DNA from: an uncultured Clostridia bacterium
GTDB lineage: Bacteria > Bacillota > Clostridia > Christensenellales > CAG-917
Length of the DNA: 64,000 nt
Direction: 5' to 3'
Assembly (NCBI GenBank): GCA_944349635.1
Contig: CALVNH010000005.1
Location: 1-64,000 of the forward strand
Under the pieces are notes generated by a model. It saw nothing but the letters and a program-made list of their open reading frames with translations, was not told the DNA's origin and ran no database searches. The translations under genes were made by a program, and so were the position numbers. This document shows positions 17,095 through 32,000 of the stretch, piece by piece (the stretch's first letter is position 1; each line of letters opens with the position of its first letter).

Positions 17095-20000
17095 ATGAGA
17101 AAATTGAAGCTAGCGCTCCTCTTCGTACTGATGTTGTGCATCGTCGTCGGCACTCTCGTGGCCTGCGACAACAACAGAGGCGGCGGCGGTCCCGTCAATC
17201 CGCCTTCCGGAGGAGATACGTCGAGCCAGACGAGGATTATTTCCGGTGCCGAGGCATTGAGCATGTTCAAGAACGCCGCTCTGAATATGACGGCGGGAAA
17301 GGACAACAGGTACATAAACCTCGACACGGTGCTTTTCCTCGACTACATCAAGGACGAGTACAACCGCTCCTTCTCCATCAAGATTCAGTTCGCCATCGAC
17401 CTTGCGGACGACAGCAAGTCCGAGATTCTGATGGAACTGTGGAGAATGAACGAAACGGGCGAAGTTTTTGAGACATTGCTTGTCGGCTTTTACTACTACG
17501 ATTCCACCATCGTTTACGACTGCAGAGGCATCAAGAACGGTGAGGGCGTGGAAGTGGTGAAGACTTCCGACATCGACATGTCCGCTCTGGTGGGCGCGAT
17601 GTACGACGTCTTCGGCGATACCGACATTGCCGAACTGCTGTTCGACAAACTGCTCGGCACCGACACTCCTCTCGGCACCGTGGAAGATTTGCTTGCCACG
17701 CTGCTCGGAAGCTCCCGCTATACCGACCTCGGCGACGGCAGACAGAAACTCGAGATTCCGCTCAACATTCCCGGCGGCGTGCTCGGTGCGGTGCTCGGTC
17801 TGCTGAAACCCGGCGGCTCCATACTTTCCAAGGACATTGCCGACCTCGTCGAAAACGTCATCGGCATCGACCTCAATATGCTTCAAGCTCTCGTGGGTGA
17901 GAGCCTTTCCATTTACATCAACGCCGAAATGCAGAACAACGTTCTCACGGGCGCCAGCCTCGACCTCGGTGTGGATTTCAACACTCTCGGCACCGATTTG
18001 GCGCAGGACCCCGATTACGGCATCATTCAGAGTTCGCTTAACGTCAAACTCGGCATTGACAAGATTTATACCGCCGACAAACCCGTCATCGACATTGCCG
18101 AGTATCTGAATACCAATGGTATCGACGTTGCACAGCTCGACGAGTATTCCCTCCTCACTCTCGACCTGCAACTCGGTCTTTCCGTTTCCCTTACCGACGC
18201 ACAGACCACTCTCGGAGCGCTTCTCGGGGCGTTCGGCACGCTGTTTGACGGCGTCATCGACCTCGACGAAGGCCTTCTCTCCAAACCCATAGGTACCGAA
18301 AGCGGTACAATCGACCTCGGCGTTTCCGTCAAAGGACGTATCAGCATGCGGAATGACGCCGACACCAACATAATCATCGACATCACGGGCGGTGCGGACA
18401 ACGCCGTGCGCGCAAGTGTGGCATACGTCGGCGCGACGGAATCGCTCTACGTTGATTTGACCGGTCTCGTGGGCGGCGGCAAACTCGCGCTCCGCGGCAT
18501 CAATCTCAACGACATTCTGAGCGACCTCTGCGGCAAGCTCATCACCACCGTCAAAGACGCCATCGCGGGCATTCTTCCCGGCGACAACGGCAACACGGAC
18601 AATGCGGAAGGCGCCGCTGCCTACAACGACGTGTTGTCCAAGATAAGCGACGGCACAATCATCAAGAATTACGTCGCAAACGCGGCGGGCGAACCCATCG
18701 CCGACACCATGGGACTGATTTCCGCAATCCTCAACAATACGGAAATCATTATGAACGGCAACATCTTCAACATTGAAGGTCTTGACGTAAAACTTACTCA
18801 GGAGATTCTCAATTACATTTTCGGACTCATCTTCACCCGCGAAGTAGTTGACGAAGAGACCGGCGCGACGGTCACCGTGCCCGACACGGACAAGAAAGTT
18901 CCCATCGTCGGAGACGTCAACGTCAGCTATCGCAACGAAGGATTTGCCAATCCCAAGATTGTCGGCATCAGTCTCAATCTCGGTAAGGACGACAAAGTGT
19001 TTGCCGGCCTCGGAATCGAACTCAAAGCACAGTTCGGCAGCATTCAGAATCAGGCCGAGTTCAATAACAGAATCAAGGAGTATACCTCGGGACAAGGCTG
19101 CGTAGACGTCGCGATAGGCGACATCGCCGCCATCTTCGAAGGCAAATTCGACACCGTTCTCAACAATCTCAAGGGCGCAATCAAGAGCGTCGGCGTCGGC
19201 TTGAGCGCGGACATTTCCATAAACGCTCTCGCGGGAGACTTGTTGTCTTTCGAATATTCCAAGATAGACGCGGCGAATCCCTCCAACAACCTGCTGATAG
19301 CTTTGCTTGCGGCATTCGAAGAGAAGATAAGCGCCACCGCCACACTCGAAGTCAAAGGTCAGATTGCTCTCAACAATCTCACTCTCGATTTGCTTAACTC
19401 CAACCTCTATATCTCGTTGGGCTCCGGCGGAGAACGCGCTCTCGAAGCATGGTTTGTGGGCACCGAAAAGACCATCTACTTGCGCACCTCGTTGCTGTCC
19501 GCTTACGGCGAGGAACTCAGGCTCAAAGTCGACATCAGTCCCTTCCTGACCGCTTCCGGCGGCTCCGAAGCCGTTTCGACCGCAGACCCCGAGGAGGGCA
19601 GCGGTTCCGAAGGACAGGGCGGTGAAGGCAGCAACATCGACGTGATGGCGCTCATCGTCCAGTATCTCGGCGGAGTGAACATCGGCAGCGACTACATTCA
19701 GGTGTATCTCAGCACCGTGTTCCTGTCCGACATACTCGAAATGCTCAATGTCGCGGGCGTCAAGGTCACGGCGGCCGACGGAAGCGACCTCGGATTGAAT
19801 GCCGGCGTCACCATCGAACTCAACGACGGTCTCAATCTCACCGAACTCGCACTTGCCGTCAATCTCGGCATCGGCGACAACTTCGACCTCGGTCTCAGAC
19901 TGGAAGGTCTGAACGCCGACCTCAACAACGATTCTTACGTCACGGTTCCCGAAAAAGACACGTTTGTCGACATATTCGCCAATCCTTACGTCTATCTCGG

Positions 20001-23000
20001 TCTGGAAGCGGGCGTCAGCGGCACTGTTGCGTCGGGCTCTCTGTCCCTCGGCGACCTCGGCAGTATAATACTTGAAGAGAATATCAATATAAACTACGGT
20101 CTTTCCGTCGCGGCGTCCCTGGACCTCGACCCCATCGTGCAGAAATTCCTGCTCAAGCAGAACCCCACGCCCGAAGACCTCGCTTCCAACGCGTCTCAAC
20201 TGGCGTTGGTCGTCAGGAACAACAACGACGACAGAGTAATTCTGTCCATTTACTACAAGAACGGCTACGTTTATCTCGGTGCCAACGCGCTCGGCGTCAG
20301 TCCTCTGAAAATCAAGGTCGATTTGTTCGGTCTGATTTTCAGCCTGCTCGACGGCAGCGGCGATGACACCGCAAGCGGCGGCTCCGAAGCCATTGCGGCG
20401 GCGAACGGCGATGTAGATTACGCGTATGCGCTCACCCTTGCAATGAAGATAAGCTCCGAAGGATTCGTCATCGAAATCGTCGACGGTCTGCTTGACCTCC
20501 TCGTCGGACTCAATCTCGGCTTCGAATTCGAAGACATCAATGCGTTCGTCAAACTCGACTGGTCGCAGCTTGCGAATGCCGTCGAAGACGAGAACGGACA
20601 CCTGCTCGAAGTCTCGGCAAGCCTCAACGGCGGAAAATACAGCCTGTCCGCATTCATCGACAGCGTCGAACTCGGAATGGGACTCAGAGACATTGCCGAT
20701 GTGGACGAATCCGCATATCAACTGGGCGAACTCGGTCTCAAAGAGGACGGTTCCATCAACTTCAACGTGGCGTTGCAGAACATTTTCGTCGAACTCGACG
20801 GAACCATCGATATGGCGGCGCACAGCGACAGCACCGACACCTGGCCCGTCGGCGACTGGATTACCCAGTTCATTCCCGACTCCTCCACGGGTGAGGACGG
20901 CACCGTCACGGACAACACCACGCTCAAGACTCTGTTGTCCAAGATTCTCGTCAGATTCGGCATCGATTACGACGTCAGCACCAAAGTGAATTTCCACATC
21001 GGTGCAATGCTCCGTTTCAATCCCGAGAACATGGGCGACATCGGCTATCTGCTGTCGCATTCCGACATCGCGCTCACCATTGCCGTTATGGACGGTGCGG
21101 TCAGCAAGGGCGGAATCGAAATTTACGTTCTCGCCGATAAAGTCAACGAAGAATATACCGGAAAATCCACTCTTTACATAAACGGTGAGGGCAGTGCTCT
21201 CGGCGGACTGAAGATGTCCGTGCCCGGAATCGACCTCGGCGCTCTGATTGCGGCGTCCGGCGACGAAGGCGGCACCGCGGGCGGCGCGTCGGAAGCGGTT
21301 TCCGCCAACAACCCCGCGGACGATACTCCCGCACAGGACGGCGGAGAATCCAGCGTTCTCGATACCATCAAAGGTATTTTGGATAACGCTATTACTAGTA
21401 TTATAGTTACTAACGAAAAGACCACGGCAAGCTTTGCCGCAACGCTGGTCTCATTTGTGCTGGGTCTCGTTCTCAAAAACGACGACGGTTCGGCGGTTCA
21501 GCTGCCCGACAATTTCCTGCAACTCAATCCCGAAGAAAGCTTCCTGGCAATCTGGTACGGCAACGGCGATTACAAACTGCAGGTTTCGCTCGGAGTCGAC
21601 CCCCTCGTGCTGGGACTCACGCTCGGCGGATTGCAGGTCGGTTTCAACGATTCTTCCGTCACGCCCGACGGCTTTAACGCTGCGGATTATCCCAACATCA
21701 TGGACAACCTCGACGTGCTGTCCGTGTATACCACGATAGACCTTGGATTGACCTTGAAGGATACTGCGGGACGCGAAAACGGCGAAATCGCCGTCGGCGA
21801 CATTCTGTCGCAGTTCATCGCGGACCTTGCGCTCAAACTCAATCTTGCCATTCCCAACGATTTGACGCTTGCGCTTTCGCTGAACGTCGGTGCCAACATC
21901 GACCTCAACAATGCGCAGAATACTCAGATTGTTCTCGAAATCAGCGACGCCAAGACGGGCGATGCCGTTCTTGCGGTCTATATGGACGGCGGTACGATTT
22001 TCGTCGACCTGGGCGTCTTCTCCGACAAGAACTTCATGATTGAAGACACCGCCATTGCGGAACTGCTCGTCGGTGAACTCAAAAAGCTGTTGTCCAGACA
22101 AGAGGGCGGTTCTTCCGGAGCGGAAGCGGTTGCCGCAGGTGACGGTGACGGTGCCGACGCCATAGAAATTTTCCTGGAAATCGGCAAGGACCATCTCGGA
22201 CTTGTCATTACCGAAAACGTAATTCTTGCCGTGCTCGGAGCGCTTGAACTGAAAGACAAGGAAGGCAATCCTCTCAAACTTGACGAGATTATCGAAAGCC
22301 TCAACCTCGGTCTCGAAGCTCAACTCGACGTGGATTTCGCGAATTTCGTCCTCAGTCTCAACGTCGATACGACCTACGCGTCGCTTAACGCAAGTCTGCA
22401 ATTGCCCGAAGCGGCAATCGACTTCAACGGTACGGTTTCCGACAAGATTGCCGAAGTGCGCAACAGGGAGTACGAATTCCAGAGCTATACCGCAAACAAG
22501 ATTGCGAAATTCAAACTCGAAGCTTCCGTCGAATACTACGGCAGAGAGACATACGAACTGCTCACGGAAGACGCAATCAAGTATTATCCCGTCACCGACA
22601 GGTATACGAAACTTGCGGACGGTTCTTATACTCAGGACGACAAGGGTCTTTACGTCAGAAAGCCTGCCGACATTTCCGAAATCATCGACGCAATCTTCAC
22701 GATTCCTTCTATTTCCGACGGAATAGCCGGGCTTGAAGCGGGAACGCTCAAAGAGATTCTGACGGCTCTCGCCTCTTACATCGGTCTGGAAACCTACATC
22801 AACGACCCCGTTGACGACGGATTCGACGTCACGATTGAAGGCGCAATCGACCTTGGCAAACTCGGCTTCGACGAATTGTTCGGAAGCGCGGACATCACCG
22901 CGTTGAAGAACCTTTCCGTCAAAACCCTGCTCGAAATCGTCGAAGTCGGTATCACAATCATGTTCAACCAGCAGGAGAACGCCTATATGGCTCTCTATCT

Positions 23001-26000
23001 GGCGGGCGGCGAACTCTACATCGATTTGTCCGGACTCGGCAGCGACATGATTAAGCTCAACCTGCTCGATTTGCTCGAAAGAGCGGGTGTGTTTGACAAT
23101 AACGCTTCCGGCGGCGGCGAAGCCGTGGCGGCGGAAGACCCCGTTACGGGTGAAGACCCCGTTACGGGTGAAGACCCCGCGACGGGAGACGGTTCTCAGC
23201 CGACTTCCTCCGTGGACTTTGTCGGTCTCATCGGCGCTCTTGTCAGACGTCTGTCCATTAACAGCGCCGTTGCGGAAGGCGATATCGGAAAGGCGTTCAA
23301 CATTCTCACGGACGGTCTGCGTCTCGACGTGATGTTCAATGCGGAACTGCTTGCGACCATTCTCGGATTGGTTGTCAAGGATTATGACTTCGACCTCTCC
23401 GAATTCCGTATGACGGAAAACAGCGGAGCATATCTCAGCATCAAGGGCACACAGCTCGGTCTCGGCGTCAAACTCGAAACCGAAGGCGGCTACGAAATCG
23501 CTCTCGATACCACGCTCGGACTTGACCTCGACTTCGCAAGCACGGACAACAGTCCCTTGCTGAGCACCAACGACAAACTCAAATACACCGACATCAGCGA
23601 GTATGTGTACAACATCTGCGCTCTTGCGGGTGCTCCAATTGATATGAACGGCATCGACACCGAACAGTTCAAGGACCAGAACGTGACGTTCAGTGTCAAC
23701 GGTATGCTTTACTTCGACGCGGAAGCGGCAGCGAACTACGGCCTCGGCGGACTTGCAAGCGGATTGCTCGGTTCTTTGCTGAACACCTGGATTGAAGACC
23801 TCATCGTCGACCTTGCCATTCAGCAGGGATTCAACGACGGCGTTGCCTTCCGTCTTGCCGCGTCCGTCGACCTTGCCGCGCTCGATTTCGGCGCGCTTAC
23901 CGCCGACGACGTCTACTACAAGATGACCGCGGAGCAAATCAAATCCACCGCAGACGCCGACAAGTTCGTGTTGGTCAATGGTGCATACGTGGCATACAAC
24001 GCCGCAGACCCCGCGCACAAGGCTTTGCACGACAGCGGAGAAGTTTACGGGCTTGAAAGCAAGTTCCTCAACTTCCTCACCAGCGACAAGACCGCGCTCG
24101 ATTCTATCCAACTCGCTCTCGAATTGCTCGAACGCGATTCCTCGGGTGAAATCGCCACCGACAAGGACGGCAATCCCGTTGTCAAAGCAGGTATATATCT
24201 GTGGAACGGCGATCTCTATCTCGACGGCTCCGAAATCTGGGACGTTGTGGGCAACTATTCCATAATTCCCAATTTCATCGACGCGATTATAGAGCTCGTC
24301 ACCGCAGAGAAGGGTAATACCGCGGCTCCCGGCGCGTCCGAAGAAACCGCCGTTGCATCCGCCAACAGCTTCGAGGACCAGCGTACCGCCGTTGCGAACC
24401 TCATTCTTTCCAACGAAGGACTCCGCATTGCCGTGACGAAGTCCATCATCAGCCTGCTGTTCGGCATTCTTCTGCCCGACCTCGGCGGAATCGACGAAGT
24501 GTTCGACAACCTCGAAATCGGCATCGATTTGCAGACCGGCAAATATCTGTACACGGAGACTTCGCAGTCTGCGGAAGGTACGAAATTCATCTATCTCGAC
24601 AAAATGGCTCACATCTCCGACATCAGCGGTGCCTACATTTCCGTGATGTCCGGCGAAGAGGAGGTCGAACTGCGTGCCAACAACTACGTGTTCTATACCA
24701 AGACTGCGGGCGGTGATTACGAAATCGCAACTTCGCTCGTCGACGAGAACACGACTTATTACATCTATTACGGCGGAGAGTATGTCGAAATCATCGACAG
24801 ATACTCCAAACTTTCCGGGTACGTCGTCTATAACGCAGACGAATACGATGCTCTGAAAGAATACACCGACGGCAAGTTCTATACCCGCAGCGTCAGATAC
24901 GCAAGCAAGCTCGACGAATTCTATCTCGGCGTGAACGTGCAGGCGGGCGTGCTCGACATGGGTCTCAAACTCGGCGGACTCGGACTCTCCTTCGATAAGG
25001 ACGTCAAACTGTTGCCCGACTATATCGAAAAAGAAGTCAGCCACGACGGCACCACGCGTATTCCGCTTCTGCCGTTCTACGATTCCGTGGTCACGGTTAC
25101 CGCTTCCGTGGAATTCGAACTCGGCATCACCGAAGGCGTCATCGACGTCGGAGCGTTCTTTGCGGAAATTCTGGGCGACCTCAGCGGCGTGGTCATCGAA
25201 ATGCCTTCCACCGCCAAGGGATATTCGTCCGCACACTTCCGTCTCGACGCGACGGTCAGACTGGATATACTCGACCTCACCAACTCCGAAGTCATGCTGA
25301 GCCTGGTTTCCATCTCCGAAACCGGTGCGGAAATCGAGTGGCTTGCCGTGTATTACATGCGTGATACGCTCTATCTCGACCTCTCGTTCTTCAACTTCCC
25401 GCTGGTCGCCGTGCCCGCAACGTCCATAACGAACTATCTCACCGAAATGTTCTCGGCGTTGCTCAACAGCTCCATTTACGACAACGTGGTCGCGCCTTCT
25501 TCTTCCGAAGCGCTGGCTGCGGACGAAAATGCGGTCTCCGCGGCAATCGACGAGAGCCTGACGACGGACGAACTCATCGCCCGCATACTCATCAGCAACA
25601 GACGCCTGGCGCTCTCCGTCGGCAACTATCTGATGCGTTATATCCTCGGCATGATTAAGATTGGCGAAATCACTCTTGCCGACCTCGTTTACAAAGACCT
25701 CTACGGGTCGCTCGACGTGTCGCTCGACCTTACCGACAAGGTCAACCTCGAAATCGGCGCGTATCTCGCTCTCGAAGGCGACCGTTACAATTCCACCGCA
25801 GCGGCGACGGCGCTTGCCGACCTCGTGAGCGGCAACGAACAGACGGGCTCGTACTATCTGTTCGCGCAGAATGCAAAAGGACTTTACACCAACGTCGACG
25901 AAGAGGCACAGTCTTACCGTGTGATAGGCTCTTCCGACAGCGTTGCGGAAGCAAACAGATTCGAAAGACGTGAAATCGGCGTCGAAAACGGTGCGCTCGT

Positions 26001-29000
26001 GTACTACACCTACGCGATTGCCCAAAGTGTCGTCGAAGGTACCGTCTATTATGCGTATAACGCGACAACCGACGCATACACCGTAATTGCGGCGGAAGAC
26101 GTCGCAGGATTCGAAGGCGACAAGTATGTCCGCACGTCCAATCCCGTGACGGAAGACTTTGTCTATATGTTCGTTCCCGCCGCGGACGCGAACGTGAACA
26201 ATTACGACATGGAGATGAGCATGAAGTTGGCGATTAAGAACTTCGACGTCTACTTCACCGCCGAACACGAATACTCCATGTCTGCGGAAGACTTGGCGAA
26301 GTATCACGAACTCAACAGTGTCGATACCGTCAAGCTCAGCGAGACCATTTCGCTCGACCTGCTCTTCAAGAAGGGCAGCGACATCGACCTCACGCCGTTG
26401 CTCGAATACCTGTTCCCCGGCAACATCGAGGAGCTCAACGCCATTATCAGCGCAATCCCCGACGGTGACAGCGAACAGATTCTCCGCAACATAGAACTCA
26501 TCATTTCCGCGGAATTCAAACTCGGCGCGTTTACCAACTATATGCGTCAGCTTGCCGCGGGAAATACCTCTATCGGCGTTGACCTCACGGCGGACGAATT
26601 CGACATCCTGACGTTTGTCAAAGTGCTTATAGCGGTCATTAAGAATGACGCGCTGGGCCTCGAAGCGATGCTCGACTTCGTGAATGCGTCCGTCGAAATC
26701 GTGTCCTACACGGACGGCGACCGTTCCAATTCGCACAAGATTCTGGGTGTATATCTCCTCAGCGGCGAATTCCGTGCGATTGAGAACGGCGAGACCGTTG
26801 CGCCCGAAAACCGTTATTCTCACTACTTCCGCGCGGACAACGGCAAGTACGGCTATGTCGACGGACAGTACAAGCTCATCTCCACGTTGGCAAACTATAA
26901 CGGATACAAGTATGCGAAGGATAATGCGTACTGCTATCCCAATCCCAACGGCGAGTACGTAAGAGAGGGCGGCGGTCTGTATGTCGATTTGAGTTATTTC
27001 GGACAGCCCGGCATCTACATCGCCCTGTCCGAGTTGCAGTCCTTCATCGGCGACCTTATGAACGAGAATGCCGAAGGCGGCAGCGAAGCTCTTGCTGCCG
27101 AAACCCCCGAGGGAGAAAACAAGCCCGAAGGCGAAGAGGGCGGACTCAATCTCACGTTGCCTCTCATCAGCTCCGAAATCGCGGGTTACATTCAGATGTT
27201 CGCATACGGCATCAGAATGACTTCCACGTACATTCAGATTCTTGCCAATGCGGATTACATCAACCAGTTGCTCGCCATTCTCATAGGCGAAACCAACGTG
27301 TTAGAATTCGGCGAACAGATTGAGAAACCCTATCTCAAACTCAACACCGACTTCAACAACTATCATTACGCGTCTATTGCAAGCGCGACGACGGAACAAA
27401 TCGGCTTCTCCGATTACAGATTCGTCATCGAAGAGTCTGCAAACGGACTGTACTGGTTCGACTCGGCAGACGGAACCTACAAGCTCCGCGCCGAAATGAC
27501 GGAAGCGCAGAAGGAATCCTACGAAGGCGTCTATTACGACATAGCCAATATCGAGGGACTCTATCTCAGACTGGAGAACGGCAGCTACGTTGCCATTGAA
27601 AACGCCAGCAGAACGGACAAGATAATCGCGGATACCTATTCCGCTTCCGACGTCGGCACCAACGGTGTTACGCAGGCCATGGTGGGCACTTACAAGTACT
27701 TCACCTTCAATGACGGCAAATATGCGGCTTTCGATTATACCGCAAATAACGTTTACATCGTTTACGCCGACGCGCAGAAGAAACCCGTCATCGAACTGCA
27801 ACTCTTCCTGTGGGAATACGAGGTAGGCATCGACATCAATCTGCCCGAGACGCTCGGCGAGGATTACACTTATACCCGCGTTGAAGAGGGCAAGGGCGAT
27901 TACGAATTCGAGACCCTGTACACCTATTATCAGGACGACGAGTACGTCGAGGGCGAATCCAAGTTCTTCTACTACAGAGGCAACTACTTCGAAATCACCG
28001 TCGGTGAAAAAGGCTCTCTGTACGTGCTGTCCAACGGCAAGTACCTGAACGTGATGACACCCGTCGATTACACCACCGGCGGAACCTTTGCCGATACCTA
28101 CTACGTGCTGGTGTCCACGCAGGGCTACGCTTCCTACGAGAGAGTGGAGGCGAGAGTCTTGTACAACCGCTCCGAGTACGGCAAGAAGTACTATGCGGTG
28201 GAAGGCGGTTCTTACGTCCGCAACCTGACGACGTCCCTCATCACCGTTCCCGAGTGCTTTGTCGATTACAACGCGCCCGTGGAAGGTTACGTTGACAGCG
28301 AAGAAGTGCTTTACCTTGACATCGAGACCCGCGAGTTCCTGACCGAAAGCGAATACGTCGCGAAATACGGCAGCACGGAAGGTGCGGAAACCGTGAACAA
28401 GAACGATGTCACGTTCGTTCGCGACGTGAACGGAGATTTCATTTCCGTGAACGGATACAAAGCCAAGTACGCGAACGACGACGAAAAACTCGCCGCACTT
28501 GCCGGTATGGACAAGTTTGCGGGACAGTCCATCAAGTACGTAGACACCGAAACGCTTTACTACCTCAACCTCACCATCAGAGGCAGCTTCAACATGGGTG
28601 TGTTCGAAGAATACCTCACCGAGGATGAGTGGAATACCAACGGTTACGGCAAACTGCCCACCGCAAAATACAAGAAGGTGGGCGACGACTTCGTGCTCAT
28701 GACCGCGGAAGAGGTGGAAACTTACGAAGGCACGGTCTATTACCGTCATACCGCAGACGCTCAGGCGGTAAAAGACGTTTTGAGCGGAATCTTCGGTGAA
28801 CTGAGCTCCGACATCTATATCGGCAGTGACTTCTCGGCGGAAATTCTCTTTGAAATCAAGGTCAACATCGCGCTCGGATACAAGAATGAGGATACCTTCA
28901 CGTCTCTGTTCATCGCCGAACTCGACCTTGCGCTCGACGTGTGGCGCAGAGAGAACGATTCGACCCTGACTCACATCATCGGCATTTACTATGACGGCGA

Positions 29001-32000
29001 CGTCGAGACCGGCGGCGGTGCGCTCTACGCGGACCTCACATGGCTGCTGGGAAGCGGTGCCAAGTTCAAGGTCGATTTGTCCGCATACACCGTGGAAGAA
29101 CTGCTCAGCGGAGTCTTGCAGAATCTGCTGGCCGGCAACAAAGGCGACGGTGCCGCGGAAGCCCTGGCGGCAGGCGACGTCAGCACAATGGTGTCCACAG
29201 CGGACAGCGCGTTCATCATGCTCAACATCTATTCCAGAGCAATCGCGCTGAAAGCAAGCGTCGCTTTCCTCAACCTTATTATCAAACAGGTGGCTCCCGA
29301 TATGGGCGACACCATCAGCGAGATTCTGCCCAACCTGCTGGTCTCCGTCGAAATCGGTCTTGCGCCTTACGATATCACCATAGGCGCGACGCTTTACGAC
29401 GTGACGGGGAAGAAGGGCTTGCTCAACATCGGTCTCACGCTCAACCTGTTTAACAACATCGACAAACAGAAGGGCACCGTAATCGATTTCGGCAGCTTCG
29501 AAGAGTTCAAGGAGCTCAACGAAAAGAGATACGCTTCCGAATCTACGGATTACATCTTCTATTACGGTCTGTTCACCCGCATTGACGACAATGCAACCGG
29601 TGAAAACGTGTATGTCAAAGACCCGAACGGCGGAAAGGGTTATGTCAAGCTCAATGCGGCATATCCCGGTGGAGCACCCGCAGGCGTCTGGAAGTATGCA
29701 AAGAACACCGACGTTTCTTACGTGCCCGTAGCACCCGAAATGTTCGATGAGAATGAATTTGTCTACGACCTCGCCGATTACGACAGCCGTTATGCACAGG
29801 TCAACGTCGCTTACGAAGTCATTCAGAACGAAGCCGCGTTCAACCTCGCCGTGCAGGAAGGCAAAACCGTGTACTTCTACAAGTACGACGCAGTTGCCGG
29901 CACGGGCAGCATGGTTGCCGCGGAAATCAGCGACGGCAAGATTACAAATTACGCCGGACAACCCGTTGTCTACGGCGAAACCGCTCTCGGCGGAAAACTG
30001 TACACCAAGAACGAGTCAGTGAGCAGTCTGGAAACCCGTTTCGTCTTCGACGCCAACGGTGCGCACAAACAGAGCAAGGTGTTCAATGATTACGCACCTT
30101 TGCTTGCGCTCGACCTCAACGCGCTCTTCAATGCCGAACCCGGCACCACTTTCGATATAGTCGGTGCAATTGCCGCAAGCGGTCTTGAAACCATAGAGCT
30201 CAACCTCACGCTCGACGTGGATATGAATTTCAGCAACATAATCAACTGGTCCACTCAGATGAGCAGATTCTTCTCGAGTGAGCAGTACGATTATCTCAAG
30301 ATGGTGCTGGCGTCCGTCGCCAAGAACCAGACGGAATTCATGAGCACGATAGGCGGCACGCTGGTCATCAAGGCGTACGTCAACGTGCAGAACGTCGTAA
30401 AAGCGCTCGGTGCCGAGACAATGGACATCAAAGCGTTGCTCGCGGGAGCCCAGCTCTATATCGAGTTCTACTACAACACCAACTATCACGGCGATATGGA
30501 AGTCGGCGACGTCGACATCTCTCAGGAGCCTCTGCGCATCTGGGTTGCATTCAACGAAGACACCTTGGCCGACATTTACATCGACGGCAACTATCTGAGC
30601 CAGCTGATAGAAATCGTGCCCACGGAGACCGAATTCGGCAACTTCTTCGACCTCATCTGCCTGAAAGGCCTTGACATCTTCTCGATGCTGAACAAGGAGA
30701 GCGGCGATGCGTCCGGTTCGGCCGACGAGGCTTTGCTTGCCGAGCCCGAAGAAAATGCGGCAGGCAACATTGTCATCGACGTAGGCGACGCCAACACGGG
30801 TGTTCTCCCCGAAAACGTGTGGGGCATTCTCGACGCCATCCTCGGACAGCTGCTCATTGCAAACGATATGTTGAGCATCGGTCTTGCCGAAGCCGTGCTC
30901 GGTAACCTCATCAGAATGTTTACCGACGAACTTCAGAGCGACGCCGTCAATTATCTGCCTCACATTAAGGTTACGGACGACGAAACCACCAGCGGTATCA
31001 ACATACTGTTCGGAGGCGCTCCTTCCGTGCAAGTCCGTCTCGGATTCGTCAGCGGAATGACGTATTTCGCAAACTATGACGATATTACGAACAACAACGA
31101 GCACGAGAAATATATCGCCACCGGCGTCTACGGCACCGAAATCGACGAGCTTGTCGGAGCAACCAGGTTCGGTTACGACGCAAGCACCGGCGAATACACC
31201 CTTGACAGCGAAGGCAAGTACATACTGATGTCCACCGACGAATACGCGCTTGCGGCGTTTGCAAGCTCCGAATTCGTGTGGCTGGGCGACAGATACGAGT
31301 TCAAAGACAACGGAGACGGCATAATCGACTCCGCAGACTTTGCGCCCGTTGCAACCGAAGTGGCATACGCCACCGCATTCCAGAAAAACGACAGCGGACT
31401 GTACGGCAAGGTTCCCGAAGGATTCCCCGCCGATTACGAGTATCACAACGGCACGCAAGCCGTGCACGTCGATTATGTCGGAACCTATATGCTGGTTTCC
31501 GAAATCGAAAGAGTGATGCGCCAGACCACGCCTGCTTATGTGTACGAGGGCGAGAGATTCAACTTCGTGGCGGAAAACGTCGTCGGCGAGTATCTGAAAC
31601 TCGGTGACTTCAACCTGGTTCTCACTCTCGACGGACTCGGAATCTATGCCAACAGAGAATTCTCGGCTCCTTCCCCCGACGATTTCATCAAGAAGGGAGA
31701 GGATGGTCTGCCCACCGAAAGCTATGTCGACATCAAGCAGGCCAAACTGCGTCTCAGCACCAGCTTCGACGTCTCGTATTACGGCAACCACCTCGACACC
31801 GAGAACAACGTCGTCGACCTCAGCGAATTGCTCGACCTGATTTTCGGTCTTGCACTTCCCGACAGCGGTCTCACCGGCAACGAACTTAAACTCCGCATAA
31901 GCGGTGCGCTCGGCAGCCTCGACCATCCTTATTGCAGAGCGGTTCTCAACGCTTTCGTCGATATGGAAGCGCTCATCGACAACGCCCCCGCCACATATGC

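Noticed and set aside
23134..23187. CRISPR array
   Set aside because: The three 18-base units are directly adjacent without spacers and encode a protein linker.
21451..26823. A minus-strand frame of 1,790 codons, and similar ones at 17110-21060, 27301-29961, 30016-33198, 36058-38091 and 38560-40650
   Set aside because: They lie codon-on-codon against the giant gene and are open only because it avoids TTA, CTA and TCA. The plus strand has the signal peptide, ribosome binding site, promoter and repeats.
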